From an uncultured Clostridia bacterium (GTDB lineage: Bacteria > Bacillota > Clostridia > Christensenellales > UBA3700), in contig CAMOQV010000002.1 of NCBI GenBank assembly GCA_946623205.1, forward strand, positions 1 through 38,566: 38,566 nucleotides of DNA. Reading direction: 5' to 3'. Under the pieces are notes generated by a model. That model saw only the letters and a list, made by a program, of their open reading frames with translations, made no database searches and was not told where the DNA came from. Position numbers and translations under genes: made by a program. Of the stretch, positions 16,669 through 23,971 are shown piece by piece (the stretch's first letter is position 1; every line of letters starts with the position of its first letter).

Positions 16669-17556
16669 GTGAATTCAACAAATACATTGAGAATATGTAA
16701 AAGCTATAAAGACAGGCTTGAAAAGTTATCTTCTTTATTAGAATATCCAGAATTTAATATTGATTATAATTTTTCAAAAAGGTTTTTAAAAGAGATATCA
16801 AAACTTAAGCCGATAGTTGAATTATATGATTTATATCTAATTTCGGATCAAGAAATAGAAAAGCAAGATATATTATCTAGCATCAACAAACTTATAATTA
16901 AAGATAAGGTTGATGAATACGATGGAATTAAGATTGAGATTTCATCTAAAGATTTAGAGGCAAAAGCTTTTTTGCAAAAATCCTATCAAACCTATTTTTC
17001 ATCATGCCAATATAAAGTAATTGAAGATGATGGCTTGATAATTCTAGGAACATCAATATATTCAATCTATAAGAATGAAACGGGAATTCATATATATAAA
17101 GATGGTTATGAATCTGAAGTGAAGGTTTTGGTATTGCCATATATTGAAAGTAAGGAAACCGAAATTCCGTTAAGCGATTTAAGAATCGATTATTACCACT
17201 CATCTGGCGCCGGCGGACAAAATGTGAATAAAGTTGAGACGGCAATTAGAATTACGCATATTGACACCAATATCGTCGTTACATGCCAAGATGAAAGATC
17301 TCAACTAAAGAATAAGCAAAGAGCGTTAGAGTTAATAAATAAAAAGGTTAATCAATATTATCTAGATAAAGTTCAAAAAGAGATTGATTCTATAAGAAAG
17401 GAAGCGAAGAATAACAAAACTATCATAAGAACTATAGATGTAACAAAAAATGAACTATTTGATACGCGCACGCAAAAGAAATATAATATTAGTGATGTGT
17501 TCAAGAGCGAGTTGGGCGATATCGATAGCGAGATTTTAGTTAATGAAGTTAAATAG
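16669..17556 (+). CDS. Release-factor-like GGQ protein without a stop-codon-reading loop
   Basis: A 295-residue relative of class I release factors RF1/RF2 (about 355-365 residues). The peptidyl-hydrolase domain is well kept: LRIDYYHSSGAGGQNVNKVE (171-190), with the catalytic GGQ at 182-184, then AIRITHIDTNIVVTCQDERS. The codon-recognition domain is reduced. Where RF1 has a loop with P-x-T (SPF in RF2) and a nearby IHTS, this protein has only KDGYESE (144-150) before the strand VKVLVLP, about ten residues fewer. The N-terminal domain is also short. A ribosome-rescue or quality-control role is an inference. The GTG start lies two bases after the kinase stop, with GGTGG upstream. The end overlaps the helicase start by 14 bases. 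Confidence 0.8.
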   Translation: MNSTNTLRICKSYKDRLEKLSSLLEYPEFNIDYNFSKRFLKEISKLKPIVELYDLYLISDQEIEKQDILSSINKLIIKDKVDEYDGIKIEISSKDLEAKAFLQKSYQTYFSSCQYKVIEDDGLIILGTSIYSIYKNETGIHIYKDGYESEVKVLVLPYIESKETEIPLSDLRIDYYHSSGAGGQNVNKVETAIRITHIDTNIVVTCQDERSQLKNKQRALELINKKVNQYYLDKVQKEIDSIRKEAKNNKTIIRTIDVTKNELFDTRTQKKYNISDVFKSELGDIDSEILVNEVK

Positions 17557-19945
17557 TGTAGTAAATATTAAGATAGATCCATCAATTACTGTTCTTTCAG
17601 ATTCTACGCGAATTTTTAAAAGCGAACTATTTATAAAACAAACAAAAAATCTAAAAGAAATTGACAGATTCTTAACTAAGATATCTGATGGTATATTAAT
17701 TGCGCTTAAGGATAATGTCATTGATTTAATGGATGCATACATTATCTCTTTAATGGATGGGCAAAATTCGCTTTTATTCAAGTTCGGAAAGAACGTCAAA
17801 AATGATGCACTAAATCAAGCGGATATTGTCTTTTATAAATTCATAACAAAAGATGAAATTAAATATGAAGATAAAAGATTGGTGCGTGCAATTCAAAAAG
17901 ATGAAATAAGCATCGATATTAAAAAGATCCAAGATTTAACAAACCAAGATATTCAAAAGTTATATATTCTATCTAATGAAGATAAGGTGAATTTGCCTCT
18001 TTTAAATAAGGAGCAAGAAAAGCTAGTTACACTTGAAAACGACAATATTATTATTCAAGGTGTTGCAGGTTCAGGAAAGACAAATATTTGTATAGATAGA
18101 ATCGTGTATTCTGCATCTAGAAGATATAGAGGCAAGATTTTATATAGTACATATTCACATGCACTTTTGCAAGATACGAAAAACAAGGTGTCATTATTTA
18201 ATAGCAATATAAAAGATTTTGCAAAGAAGATGCAAGATAAAAAAGTCGTCTTTATAGGGAAGAATAAAAAAGCCGCAATTGAAAATAGATTAGGAATTTG
18301 GTTAGATGTTCAAGATGAAGATAGAATAATTGCTGCATTATTTGAGATGTCTAATTATCTAGAAACTAAAGTAGACTATATGCTTATCGAAGATTTATAT
18401 AATGCTAAAAGGGGAGCAAATATAATCTTTGAGGACGAAAAGAGCTTTATAAATTCATATATAAATAACATTAAAAACTACAATCTAAAAAGCAGCATAG
18501 ATAAAATAAAGTATTTGTCGTTTGAAGTAATCTATAAAGAAATATATGGACTTATTTTAGGCTATGCAAATATGCCAACTCAAGAAGAATATGTAGAATT
18601 GAGGAAAGACAGCTTTTCATCGCAAGAAGCTTCTACTATTTATTTAATAGCTAAAGATTATTTAAAATATTTAGAATCTTCAAATAAGATAGACAATAAT
18701 ATCGCATCAAGATATATACTTTCAAGATTAAATAGTATAGATAAATATTCGCTTTGTGTATTAGATGAGGTTCAGGACTTTACTCAAATAAATCTAAACA
18801 TGTTTAGAGAAATTTCATATAAGATGTTCTGCGTAGGTGATGCACTTCAGATGATTAACCCTGCATATTTTAGCTTCGCTTATTTGAAAAGATTAATGTT
18901 TGATGAGAATTATGCTAATGTTGTAGAACTAAGAAATAACTACAGAAATTCAAAAAAGATAGAAAAGATAATAGATAATTTAAGCGAATTAAATATAGAG
19001 CAATTTGGTACGCACAGCTTTGTCCTTAGAGGAAAGAGTGTAGATGATGAGTTGCTTGCAAAAACGGTTTATATAAATAGTTCTAACTTTATACAATACC
19101 TAAAGAATAAGGCTTATTCAGATGTAACACTTGTTGTCGATACAAAGGAAAGGAAGCAAGCTTTAAGGGCTATGTTTCCAAGACAAGAAATATTGACTAT
19201 ATCTGAAATAAAAGGGTTAGAGAGAAACTTTGTTATCTTGTTGGATGTTTTATCTGACAATTCTCAAAAATGGGATTATTTACAACGTACAATAATTAAA
19301 AAGAAAAAGGCAGAAGAAAATTCTGTATATAGATACTATTTTAATTTGTTCTATGTTGGATTAACTCGTGCAAAGCAAAATTTGTTTGTAGTAGAAGGAA
19401 AAAATATAAATCTATTTAAGAATTTCTTCGATAATAATTTTGATGCACTTTCAGATAAGGCGGCATTTGATTTATTGGAGAGCGTTGCAAGTAAAGTAGA
19501 TTTAGACAGACAAGAAATAATTGAAAGAATAGAAGAATTTATTAGACATGAGCAATATGACAACGCAAGAGTGCTTTTGGAGAGATTAGATAAAGATGAT
19601 GCTCATCTTCAAAGCGTAAAGATAGATATTTATGAAAAGTATATAAGACGAAATCAAAATAGAGAAGCAGGAATTGAGTTCTGGAAGATGGGTCTTTTAG
19701 ACGATGCAAAAGAACAATTTAGAATTTCACACGATGATAAATTAATAACACTTTTAGAGGCGTGCGAGTCAAATGGATCAAATTTAGAATATGACATTGT
19801 TGAATTTTACAATGAAGTAAAAGATAACGATATCGCCAAGAATTTAATTTTGGATACTCTAAAGGATGATTTAAATAAAATAAAGTCAACTCAACAAACT
19901 ATTATAAATAGCATTCACAAAAGGAGAACGAAGTATGGAAAATAA
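17543..19945 (+). CDS. SF1 (UvrD/Rep-like) helicase with helical C-terminal extension
   Basis: An 800-residue ATPase with all main superfamily 1A motifs: Walker A GVAGSGKT (173-180), Walker B LDEVQDF (407-413), motif III VGDALQMI (431-438), motif IV LRNNYRNS (463-470), motif V TISEIKGLE (552-560) and motif VI YVGLTRAK (604-611). Residues 1-150 match no domain I know. Residues about 640-775 are repeated short helices resembling a TPR/solenoid tail (QYDNARVLLERLDKDD). It should move along or unwind nucleic acid using ATP. UvrD-type helicases usually act in DNA repair, but the neighbours here suggest a special function. ATG at 17543 overlaps the preceding gene, and no strong binding site is seen. 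Confidence 0.85.
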   Translation: MKLNSVVNIKIDPSITVLSDSTRIFKSELFIKQTKNLKEIDRFLTKISDGILIALKDNVIDLMDAYIISLMDGQNSLLFKFGKNVKNDALNQADIVFYKFITKDEIKYEDKRLVRAIQKDEISIDIKKIQDLTNQDIQKLYILSNEDKVNLPLLNKEQEKLVTLENDNIIIQGVAGSGKTNICIDRIVYSASRRYRGKILYSTYSHALLQDTKNKVSLFNSNIKDFAKKMQDKKVVFIGKNKKAAIENRLGIWLDVQDEDRIIAALFEMSNYLETKVDYMLIEDLYNAKRGANIIFEDEKSFINSYINNIKNYNLKSSIDKIKYLSFEVIYKEIYGLILGYANMPTQEEYVELRKDSFSSQEASTIYLIAKDYLKYLESSNKIDNNIASRYILSRLNSIDKYSLCVLDEVQDFTQINLNMFREISYKMFCVGDALQMINPAYFSFAYLKRLMFDENYANVVELRNNYRNSKKIEKIIDNLSELNIEQFGTHSFVLRGKSVDDELLAKTVYINSSNFIQYLKNKAYSDVTLVVDTKERKQALRAMFPRQEILTISEIKGLERNFVILLDVLSDNSQKWDYLQRTIIKKKKAEENSVYRYYFNLFYVGLTRAKQNLFVVEGKNINLFKNFFDNNFDALSDKAAFDLLESVASKVDLDRQEIIERIEEFIRHEQYDNARVLLERLDKDDAHLQSVKIDIYEKYIRRNQNREAGIEFWKMGLLDDAKEQFRISHDDKLITLLEACESNGSNLEYDIVEFYNEVKDNDIAKNLILDTLKDDLNKIKSTQQTIINSIHKRRTKYGK

Positions 19946-20648
19946 CGAAGTACAATCTTTAATTAGTGCATTTAAAGGTTATAGGGACATATTAACACCT
20001 ATACAAACCTCGTTACATGAGCTAGCAGACACTTATTCTACAATGGAGGAAGATTTGCAAAAGCTATCTTTGGCTTTTAATGGCGATGCGAAAACAAAAC
20101 TTAATCAGATTTATGATAATCTTTCTAATCAATCTAAAAAGTCTGCAGATTTGGCATCAAGTATTGATGCGTTCTTAAAGAATAGTAATAAATACATTTC
20201 TGATGTATCTAAGATTTCATCAAATCTCGAAGCATTTGAAGAAAAGATTTCAACTTTAAATGAGATTGAAAAGAAAGCTCAAGAACAAATGAGAAGGTTA
20301 GATGAACTGATCGAAGAAAAGAAGATAAACTACAATGTTAAAGATCTAGAAAGAGCTTTAGATTCATACAATAATAACGTTCAAAAAGTAAGTGATTTTA
20401 TCAACAAAGATGTTGCACAGTCTTTGAATGAAACTTCGAAAAAGGTTGATGCTATTAAAAAAGATAGTGAAGAGTTGGCACGACAATTAAAAGACGAAAA
20501 CAAAACTGTTGATGAATTAATTATGACATATAAGACAACCAATAAACTTCTTCAAAATACTATAGAGAAAGAAGGCGTAAACGAAGAATATATATTTGCA
20601 ATATTAGATAAATGGGCAAACGAAAGAGGCGTTAAGACTAAAAGATAA
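19935..20648 (+). CDS. Coiled-coil protein of unknown function
   Basis: A 237-residue protein predicted to be almost wholly helical, with long heptad stretches (about 40-205) rich in Lys, Glu, Asn and Ser, no cysteine and no membrane segment. Its pattern (DNLSNQSKKSADLASSIDAF, EKISTLNEIEKKAQEQMRRL) resembles general coiled-coil scaffolds rather than any enzyme. The start ATG lies inside the end of the helicase gene and has a strong AAAGGAG site. The stop overlaps the next start as TAATG. Its position suggests that it links the helicase with the membrane protein that follows, but this is a guess. Confidence 0.75.
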   Translation: MENNEVQSLISAFKGYRDILTPIQTSLHELADTYSTMEEDLQKLSLAFNGDAKTKLNQIYDNLSNQSKKSADLASSIDAFLKNSNKYISDVSKISSNLEAFEEKISTLNEIEKKAQEQMRRLDELIEEKKINYNVKDLERALDSYNNNVQKVSDFINKDVAQSLNETSKKVDAIKKDSEELARQLKDENKTVDELIMTYKTTNKLLQNTIEKEGVNEEYIFAILDKWANERGVKTKR

Positions 20649-22510
20649 TGCTACAAGGAATAGATAAGGAAATCTTTAAAGCTATAAAGGCAGATGATAT
20701 AAAAGCATTTAGAGCATGTATGCAAGATGCTCAAGCTTTGACGCTATCTTATGGAAGATTTCCAATTCTTTCGTTGTGTTATTTGTATAATTCTAGACAT
20801 ATTATTAAAGAATTTGAAGATAAGCTTTTGCAAATAAGATCATATACAATATATCCAGAAAATAGCGAGATGTATATACTTTTTAAATCTAAAGCTAAAA
20901 GATGTATACGTTTATATGCTGGGAAAGATTGTATAGTGCATCCGCTTGAAATGCTTTGTATATTAAATAAGAAAACTCGTGTAGAAGCTGTATATCCAAA
21001 AGCGATAAAGACTAATTCAACAATTGAGAATATAAAGATGATTGAATCTATTAAGTATTCAAAAGAGGTTGAAGCTACGGAAACAAAGATTGTCTTACCA
21101 AAGCAACCAATAGATAAGAACTTTATAAAAACATCTTTGGCTGCTATGGCGATATTGCTCGTTGTAGCAATTGTATTTTCCGTTCTTGGTGGATTTGTTT
21201 ATTCGCTTGGAAATGGTAGCGAAGATAGACCATATAAGGTTGTGGGCGAATCTCAACTTATAAAGGCAATAGAGTCTAACTCATATGTCATTTTAGATAG
21301 AGATATTGAAGTTGATAATTTGGATTTTGATAGTTATAGCGGAATTATTGATGGCAATGGTCATACAATAACTATAAACAATCAAACAGGAACTATATTT
21401 AAAGAAATATCTGGAACTATCAAAAATGTTAATTTTAGTATTATTTTAAATTATGAAACAAAAACATCTGCATCAGTGTTAGTAACAAATCTAACTGGCA
21501 CATTAGATGGCGTCAATGTTGATATATTAGGAAATTTGAAATATACAGGCAATGCCGCATCTAGCGTTACTTTAAATCTTTCTGTTTATTCAAATGAAAA
21601 CAATGGAACAATTAAAAATTGTGTATTAAATTCAAATTTAAACATTATAGGTAACGGTGTTAATGATGTAGTTTTTGGCGGGTTTAGCGCGCAAAATAAA
21701 AATGCGATTTTAAATGTTGAAGCTTTGGGTAATATTGAAATGGAAGAAGTAAATGGGGCTGTTGTTTCTTATGTAAATACAGGAACTATAGAAAATGCTC
21801 AAAATAAAACCAATATTAGTCAAACGACAAATGCATTCAATTGCGATTTAATGGTTGCGTCTATGGCAATCAAAAATTTTGGAAATATTAAAAATGCCAT
21901 TAATGAAGGTAAGATTTCTCTAAAAGCAACGAATGAAAAAGGGGCCTATGTATTTATGGGCGGAATTGCTTGCGATAACTATTTAACCATTGAGCATTCA
22001 AAGAATTTGGGTGAAATAATTTGCGATGGAGAATATTTCCATGCAAAGATTGGTGGTATTGCGTCAACTGGTGAATATTATTTTGTAGATAATTATCCAA
22101 CATTTGATTCATGTGCATCCTTAGGAAAGGTTAGCGTTATAACTATAAAGACTATATCAAGGTCTTATGTGGGTGGAATAGTTGGTGGCTTTAGAGAATA
22201 TGATTATATATATAATCGTCTGCCAATTGTCATAAAAGATTGCTATTCAGTATATGAAGTTGATTTGCAAGGCACATATGAGGCCAAATTATTAGGTGGG
22301 CTTGCTGGGCTTTGGCCATTTATGAACAATGCTGGCACATATTTGAGTAATAATGCTTATTTGGTTAAAGAATCAGTCCCTCATGCTTTGTATATTTGCT
22401 ATGAGTCGTCATTCTTTGAGTATGTATACGATGCGTACGATAGTGTCGAGGGTATGTTTAGCGGGTATAATACAGAGGATGAAATAAAAGCTTTGGAGAT
22501 TTATTGGTAA
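20648..22510 (+). CDS. Single-pass membrane protein with beta-helix/GLUG-like outer domain
   Basis: A 620-residue protein. Residues 1-160 are a soluble, partly helical domain of unknown type (MLQGIDKEIFKAIKADDIKA; the first 50 residues resemble an ankyrin-like start). One membrane helix spans about 163-186. The remainder is a repetitive beta-rich region: YVILDRDIEVDNLDFDS, then GIIDGNGHTITIN, a common start of right-handed beta-helices, then GLUG-like turns such as MGGIACDN, IGGIASTG, VGGIVGGF and LGGLAGLW. With no signal peptide, the helix probably anchors it with the N-terminus inside and the beta-helix outside. It resembles the large lipoprotein at the left end only in the repeat type. Its start and stop are both TAATG-coupled. 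Confidence 0.78.
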   Translation: MLQGIDKEIFKAIKADDIKAFRACMQDAQALTLSYGRFPILSLCYLYNSRHIIKEFEDKLLQIRSYTIYPENSEMYILFKSKAKRCIRLYAGKDCIVHPLEMLCILNKKTRVEAVYPKAIKTNSTIENIKMIESIKYSKEVEATETKIVLPKQPIDKNFIKTSLAAMAILLVVAIVFSVLGGFVYSLGNGSEDRPYKVVGESQLIKAIESNSYVILDRDIEVDNLDFDSYSGIIDGNGHTITINNQTGTIFKEISGTIKNVNFSIILNYETKTSASVLVTNLTGTLDGVNVDILGNLKYTGNAASSVTLNLSVYSNENNGTIKNCVLNSNLNIIGNGVNDVVFGGFSAQNKNAILNVEALGNIEMEEVNGAVVSYVNTGTIENAQNKTNISQTTNAFNCDLMVASMAIKNFGNIKNAINEGKISLKATNEKGAYVFMGGIACDNYLTIEHSKNLGEIICDGEYFHAKIGGIASTGEYYFVDNYPTFDSCASLGKVSVITIKTISRSYVGGIVGGFREYDYIYNRLPIVIKDCYSVYEVDLQGTYEAKLLGGLAGLWPFMNNAGTYLSNNAYLVKESVPHALYICYESSFFEYVYDAYDSVEGMFSGYNTEDEIKALEIYW

Positions 22511-22734
22511 TGTTTAGAGAAGACAAACATAAAGTAGCTGTATATATGTCTTTATTAATTATGGCAATCGTGGATGCTATAGCATTGCTTGTTGCTTTAG
22601 TGCTTGGAATTATGCTAGGTGTTGGCGCGCTTTTACAATCTCAAGGCATAATAATAGCCGCAATTTTTGTTGCAGCTATAAATGTTTTAGAAATTATATT
22701 TATTCTAATTTGTTTGTTAAAGACTAAAGATTAA
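22510..22734 (+). CDS. Small two-helix membrane protein
   Basis: A 74-residue protein (MFREDKHKVAVYMSLL...) with two membrane helices, about 11-36 and 45-68, and a short charged C-terminus (KTKD). Its ATG overlaps the stop of the preceding gene (TAATG), so I use it rather than an in-frame TTG two codons earlier. It is the last gene of the operon. Its stop overlaps the end of the TetR gene on the other strand by four bases, with no terminator between. Function unknown; a partner of the kinase or of the beta-helix protein is possible. Confidence 0.72.
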   Translation: MFREDKHKVAVYMSLLIMAIVDAIALLVALVLGIMLGVGALLQSQGIIIAAIFVAAINVLEIIFILICLLKTKD

Positions 22735-23333
22735 CTATTTAATATATTTGTTATGCTTGCACAAACTAATTCGGACATTTGCCCATAATCTATATAATCA
22801 TGCTTGTCATATAAGTATTCGTGTGCATAAGATTGAACAATATCCATAATTAAATGAACTTTTTCTGTAAGATTTTTATTTTCAAATCCAAGTTCGATTA
22901 ATTTTTGAGCTCCAAGTTCTGTAATTGTTTTTTCTAATTCCATAAATTCTTCATTGATATCATTATGCGTGTCTGCAAGAGAATGTAAGATATTATGTAA
23001 ATTTGCATTTGTATGATGTAGTTTTGTTGTTAGTGCAACTAAAGACTTAGAAAGCTCATCAACATCTATAGGTGCTGATATAGAATCTAAATATTCGATA
23101 ATAGGAGCTTTTATATCATTAATATATATTTTTAATACATAAAACAATATATCTCTTTTATCTTTGAAATATCCGTAAACAATACCAGTAGAAACGCCTG
23201 CAACCTTTGCGATGTCTGCAGTGTTAGTGTTGTAATAGCCGACATCTGAAAATACTTTGTAGGCAGCCTTTATAATAGCTTCTTTTTTTTGCTTTGATCT
23301 CTCTTGTCGAGGTTCTCTAATTTCATTTCCCAT
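22731..23333 (-). CDS. TetR-family transcriptional regulator
   Basis: A 200-residue TetR protein. The N-terminal DNA-binding domain is typical: KKEAIIKAAYKVFSDVGYYN, then TADIAKVAGVSTGIVYGYFK (about 38-57) as the helix-turn-helix. The remaining helical domain is a ligand/dimer domain of unknown specificity (it contains HSLADTHNDIN and several His). It is divergent from the feo operon, and palindromes in the shared region make it the likely regulator of feo. The ATG lies 8 bases after a TATAAA box with no ribosome binding site, so the mRNA may be leaderless. The first ATG is the only reasonable start. Confidence 0.9.
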   Translation of the reverse strand: MGNEIREPRQERSKQKKEAIIKAAYKVFSDVGYYNTNTADIAKVAGVSTGIVYGYFKDKRDILFYVLKIYINDIKAPIIEYLDSISAPIDVDELSKSLVALTTKLHHTNANLHNILHSLADTHNDINEEFMELEKTITELGAQKLIELGFENKNLTEKVHLIMDIVQSYAHEYLYDKHDYIDYGQMSELVCASITNILNS

Positions 23334-23341
23334 ACGACTAT

Positions 23342-23369
23342 TTTATACCGAATCGACACATTATTGCAA
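23342..23369 (-). promoter_or_regulatory. Promoter of the TetR gene
   Basis: On the minus strand, TTGCAA (23364-23369), 16 bases, TATAAA (23342-23347). It ends 8 bases before the TetR start codon. Confidence 0.55.
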
Positions 23370-23391
23370 GATGTAATATTTATATTAAAAA

Positions 23392-23411
23392 ATATGAAAA
23401 ATGTTTCATAT
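23392..23411. promoter_or_regulatory. Operator copy 1 at the feo promoter
   Basis: A perfect palindrome, ATATGAAA-AATG-TTTCATAT. It lies 5 bases upstream of the feo -35 box and between the two divergent promoters. Confidence 0.7.
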
Positions 23412-23416
23412 AATGC

Positions 23417-23445
23417 TTGACAATAGAAAATTTGGATATTAATAT
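23417..23445 (+). promoter_or_regulatory. Promoter of the feo operon
   Basis: TTGACA (23417-23422), 17 bases, TAATAT (23440-23445). It is flanked on both sides by copies of the TGAAA-N4-TTTCA palindrome. Confidence 0.8.
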
Positions 23446-23450
23446 AAAAT

Positions 23451-23481
23451 TGTGAAAGTGAAATTGGTTTCATATTTCACA
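23451..23481. promoter_or_regulatory. Operator copy 2 at the feo start of transcription
   Basis: Nested inverted repeats: inner TGAAA-TTGG-TTTCA (23459-23472) and outer TGTGAAA (23451-23457) with TTTCACA (23475-23481), sharing one centre. A bound protein would cover the transcription start, which suggests repression. Confidence 0.65.
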
Positions 23482-23497
23482 AAGAGAGGTTTACATT

Positions 23498-23710
23498 ATG
23501 CCAATAGTATTAGCACCAACTAATAAGATATTGAAAATAGTTAGAATATCTGCAGACGAAAAAACAAAGAAGCATTTAGAGAATTTGGGTATCACAATAA
23601 ATGGAGATATTACAATCCTAAGTTCATCAGGTGGAACAGTCGTTTGTAAGATAAAGGATGGTAGAATCGCGTTAGATCGCAATCTATCAACACATATATT
23701 TGTAGCGTAG
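23498..23710 (+). CDS. FeoA-domain protein (first copy)
   Basis: A 70-residue FeoA-like protein with an SH3-type small beta-barrel (KIVRISADEKTKKHLENLGI, GDITILSSSGGTVVCKI, ALDRNLSTHIFV). FeoA proteins are cytoplasmic partners of the ferrous iron transporter FeoB. It is the first gene of the feo operon, with a GAGAGG site. Two consecutive feoA genes before feoB are common in Clostridia. Confidence 0.9.
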   Translation: MPIVLAPTNKILKIVRISADEKTKKHLENLGITINGDITILSSSGGTVVCKIKDGRIALDRNLSTHIFVA

Positions 23711-23737
23711 GAAAAAATTTAAAGGAGCATATAGATT

Positions 23738-23971
23738 ATGGAAAAAACATTGGACAATTTTTCTATAGGCGAGAAAGGCATTGTAAAGATGGTTCTTGGC
23801 GAAGGAAAAATTAAGAGAAGACTTTTCGATATGGGCATCACCCCAGGCGCAGAAGTTTTTCTAAGAAAGAAGGCTCCTCTTGGTGATCCAATAGAAATCA
23901 CGTTGAGAGGTTATGAATTAACACTAAGAAAGACAGAAGCTGCATGTGTTAAAGTGGAGGTACAATCATGA
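23738..23971 (+). CDS. feoA: FeoA-domain protein (second copy)
   Basis: A 77-residue FeoA protein, closer to the standard form than the first: VLGEGKIKRRLFDMGITPGA, EVFLRKKAPLGDPIEITLRG, and YELTLRKTEAACVKVE at the end. AAAGGAG precedes the ATG. It ends with TGA, which overlaps the feoB start (ATGA). This shows both translational coupling and that TGA is a normal stop codon in this genome. Confidence 0.93.
   Translation: MEKTLDNFSIGEKGIVKMVLGEGKIKRRLFDMGITPGAEVFLRKKAPLGDPIEITLRGYELTLRKTEAACVKVEVQS

Noticed and set aside
23968..23971. Possible recoding of TGA as an amino acid
   Set aside because: The second feoA ends with TGA exactly at a FeoA-length protein and overlaps the feoB start, so TGA acts as a stop.
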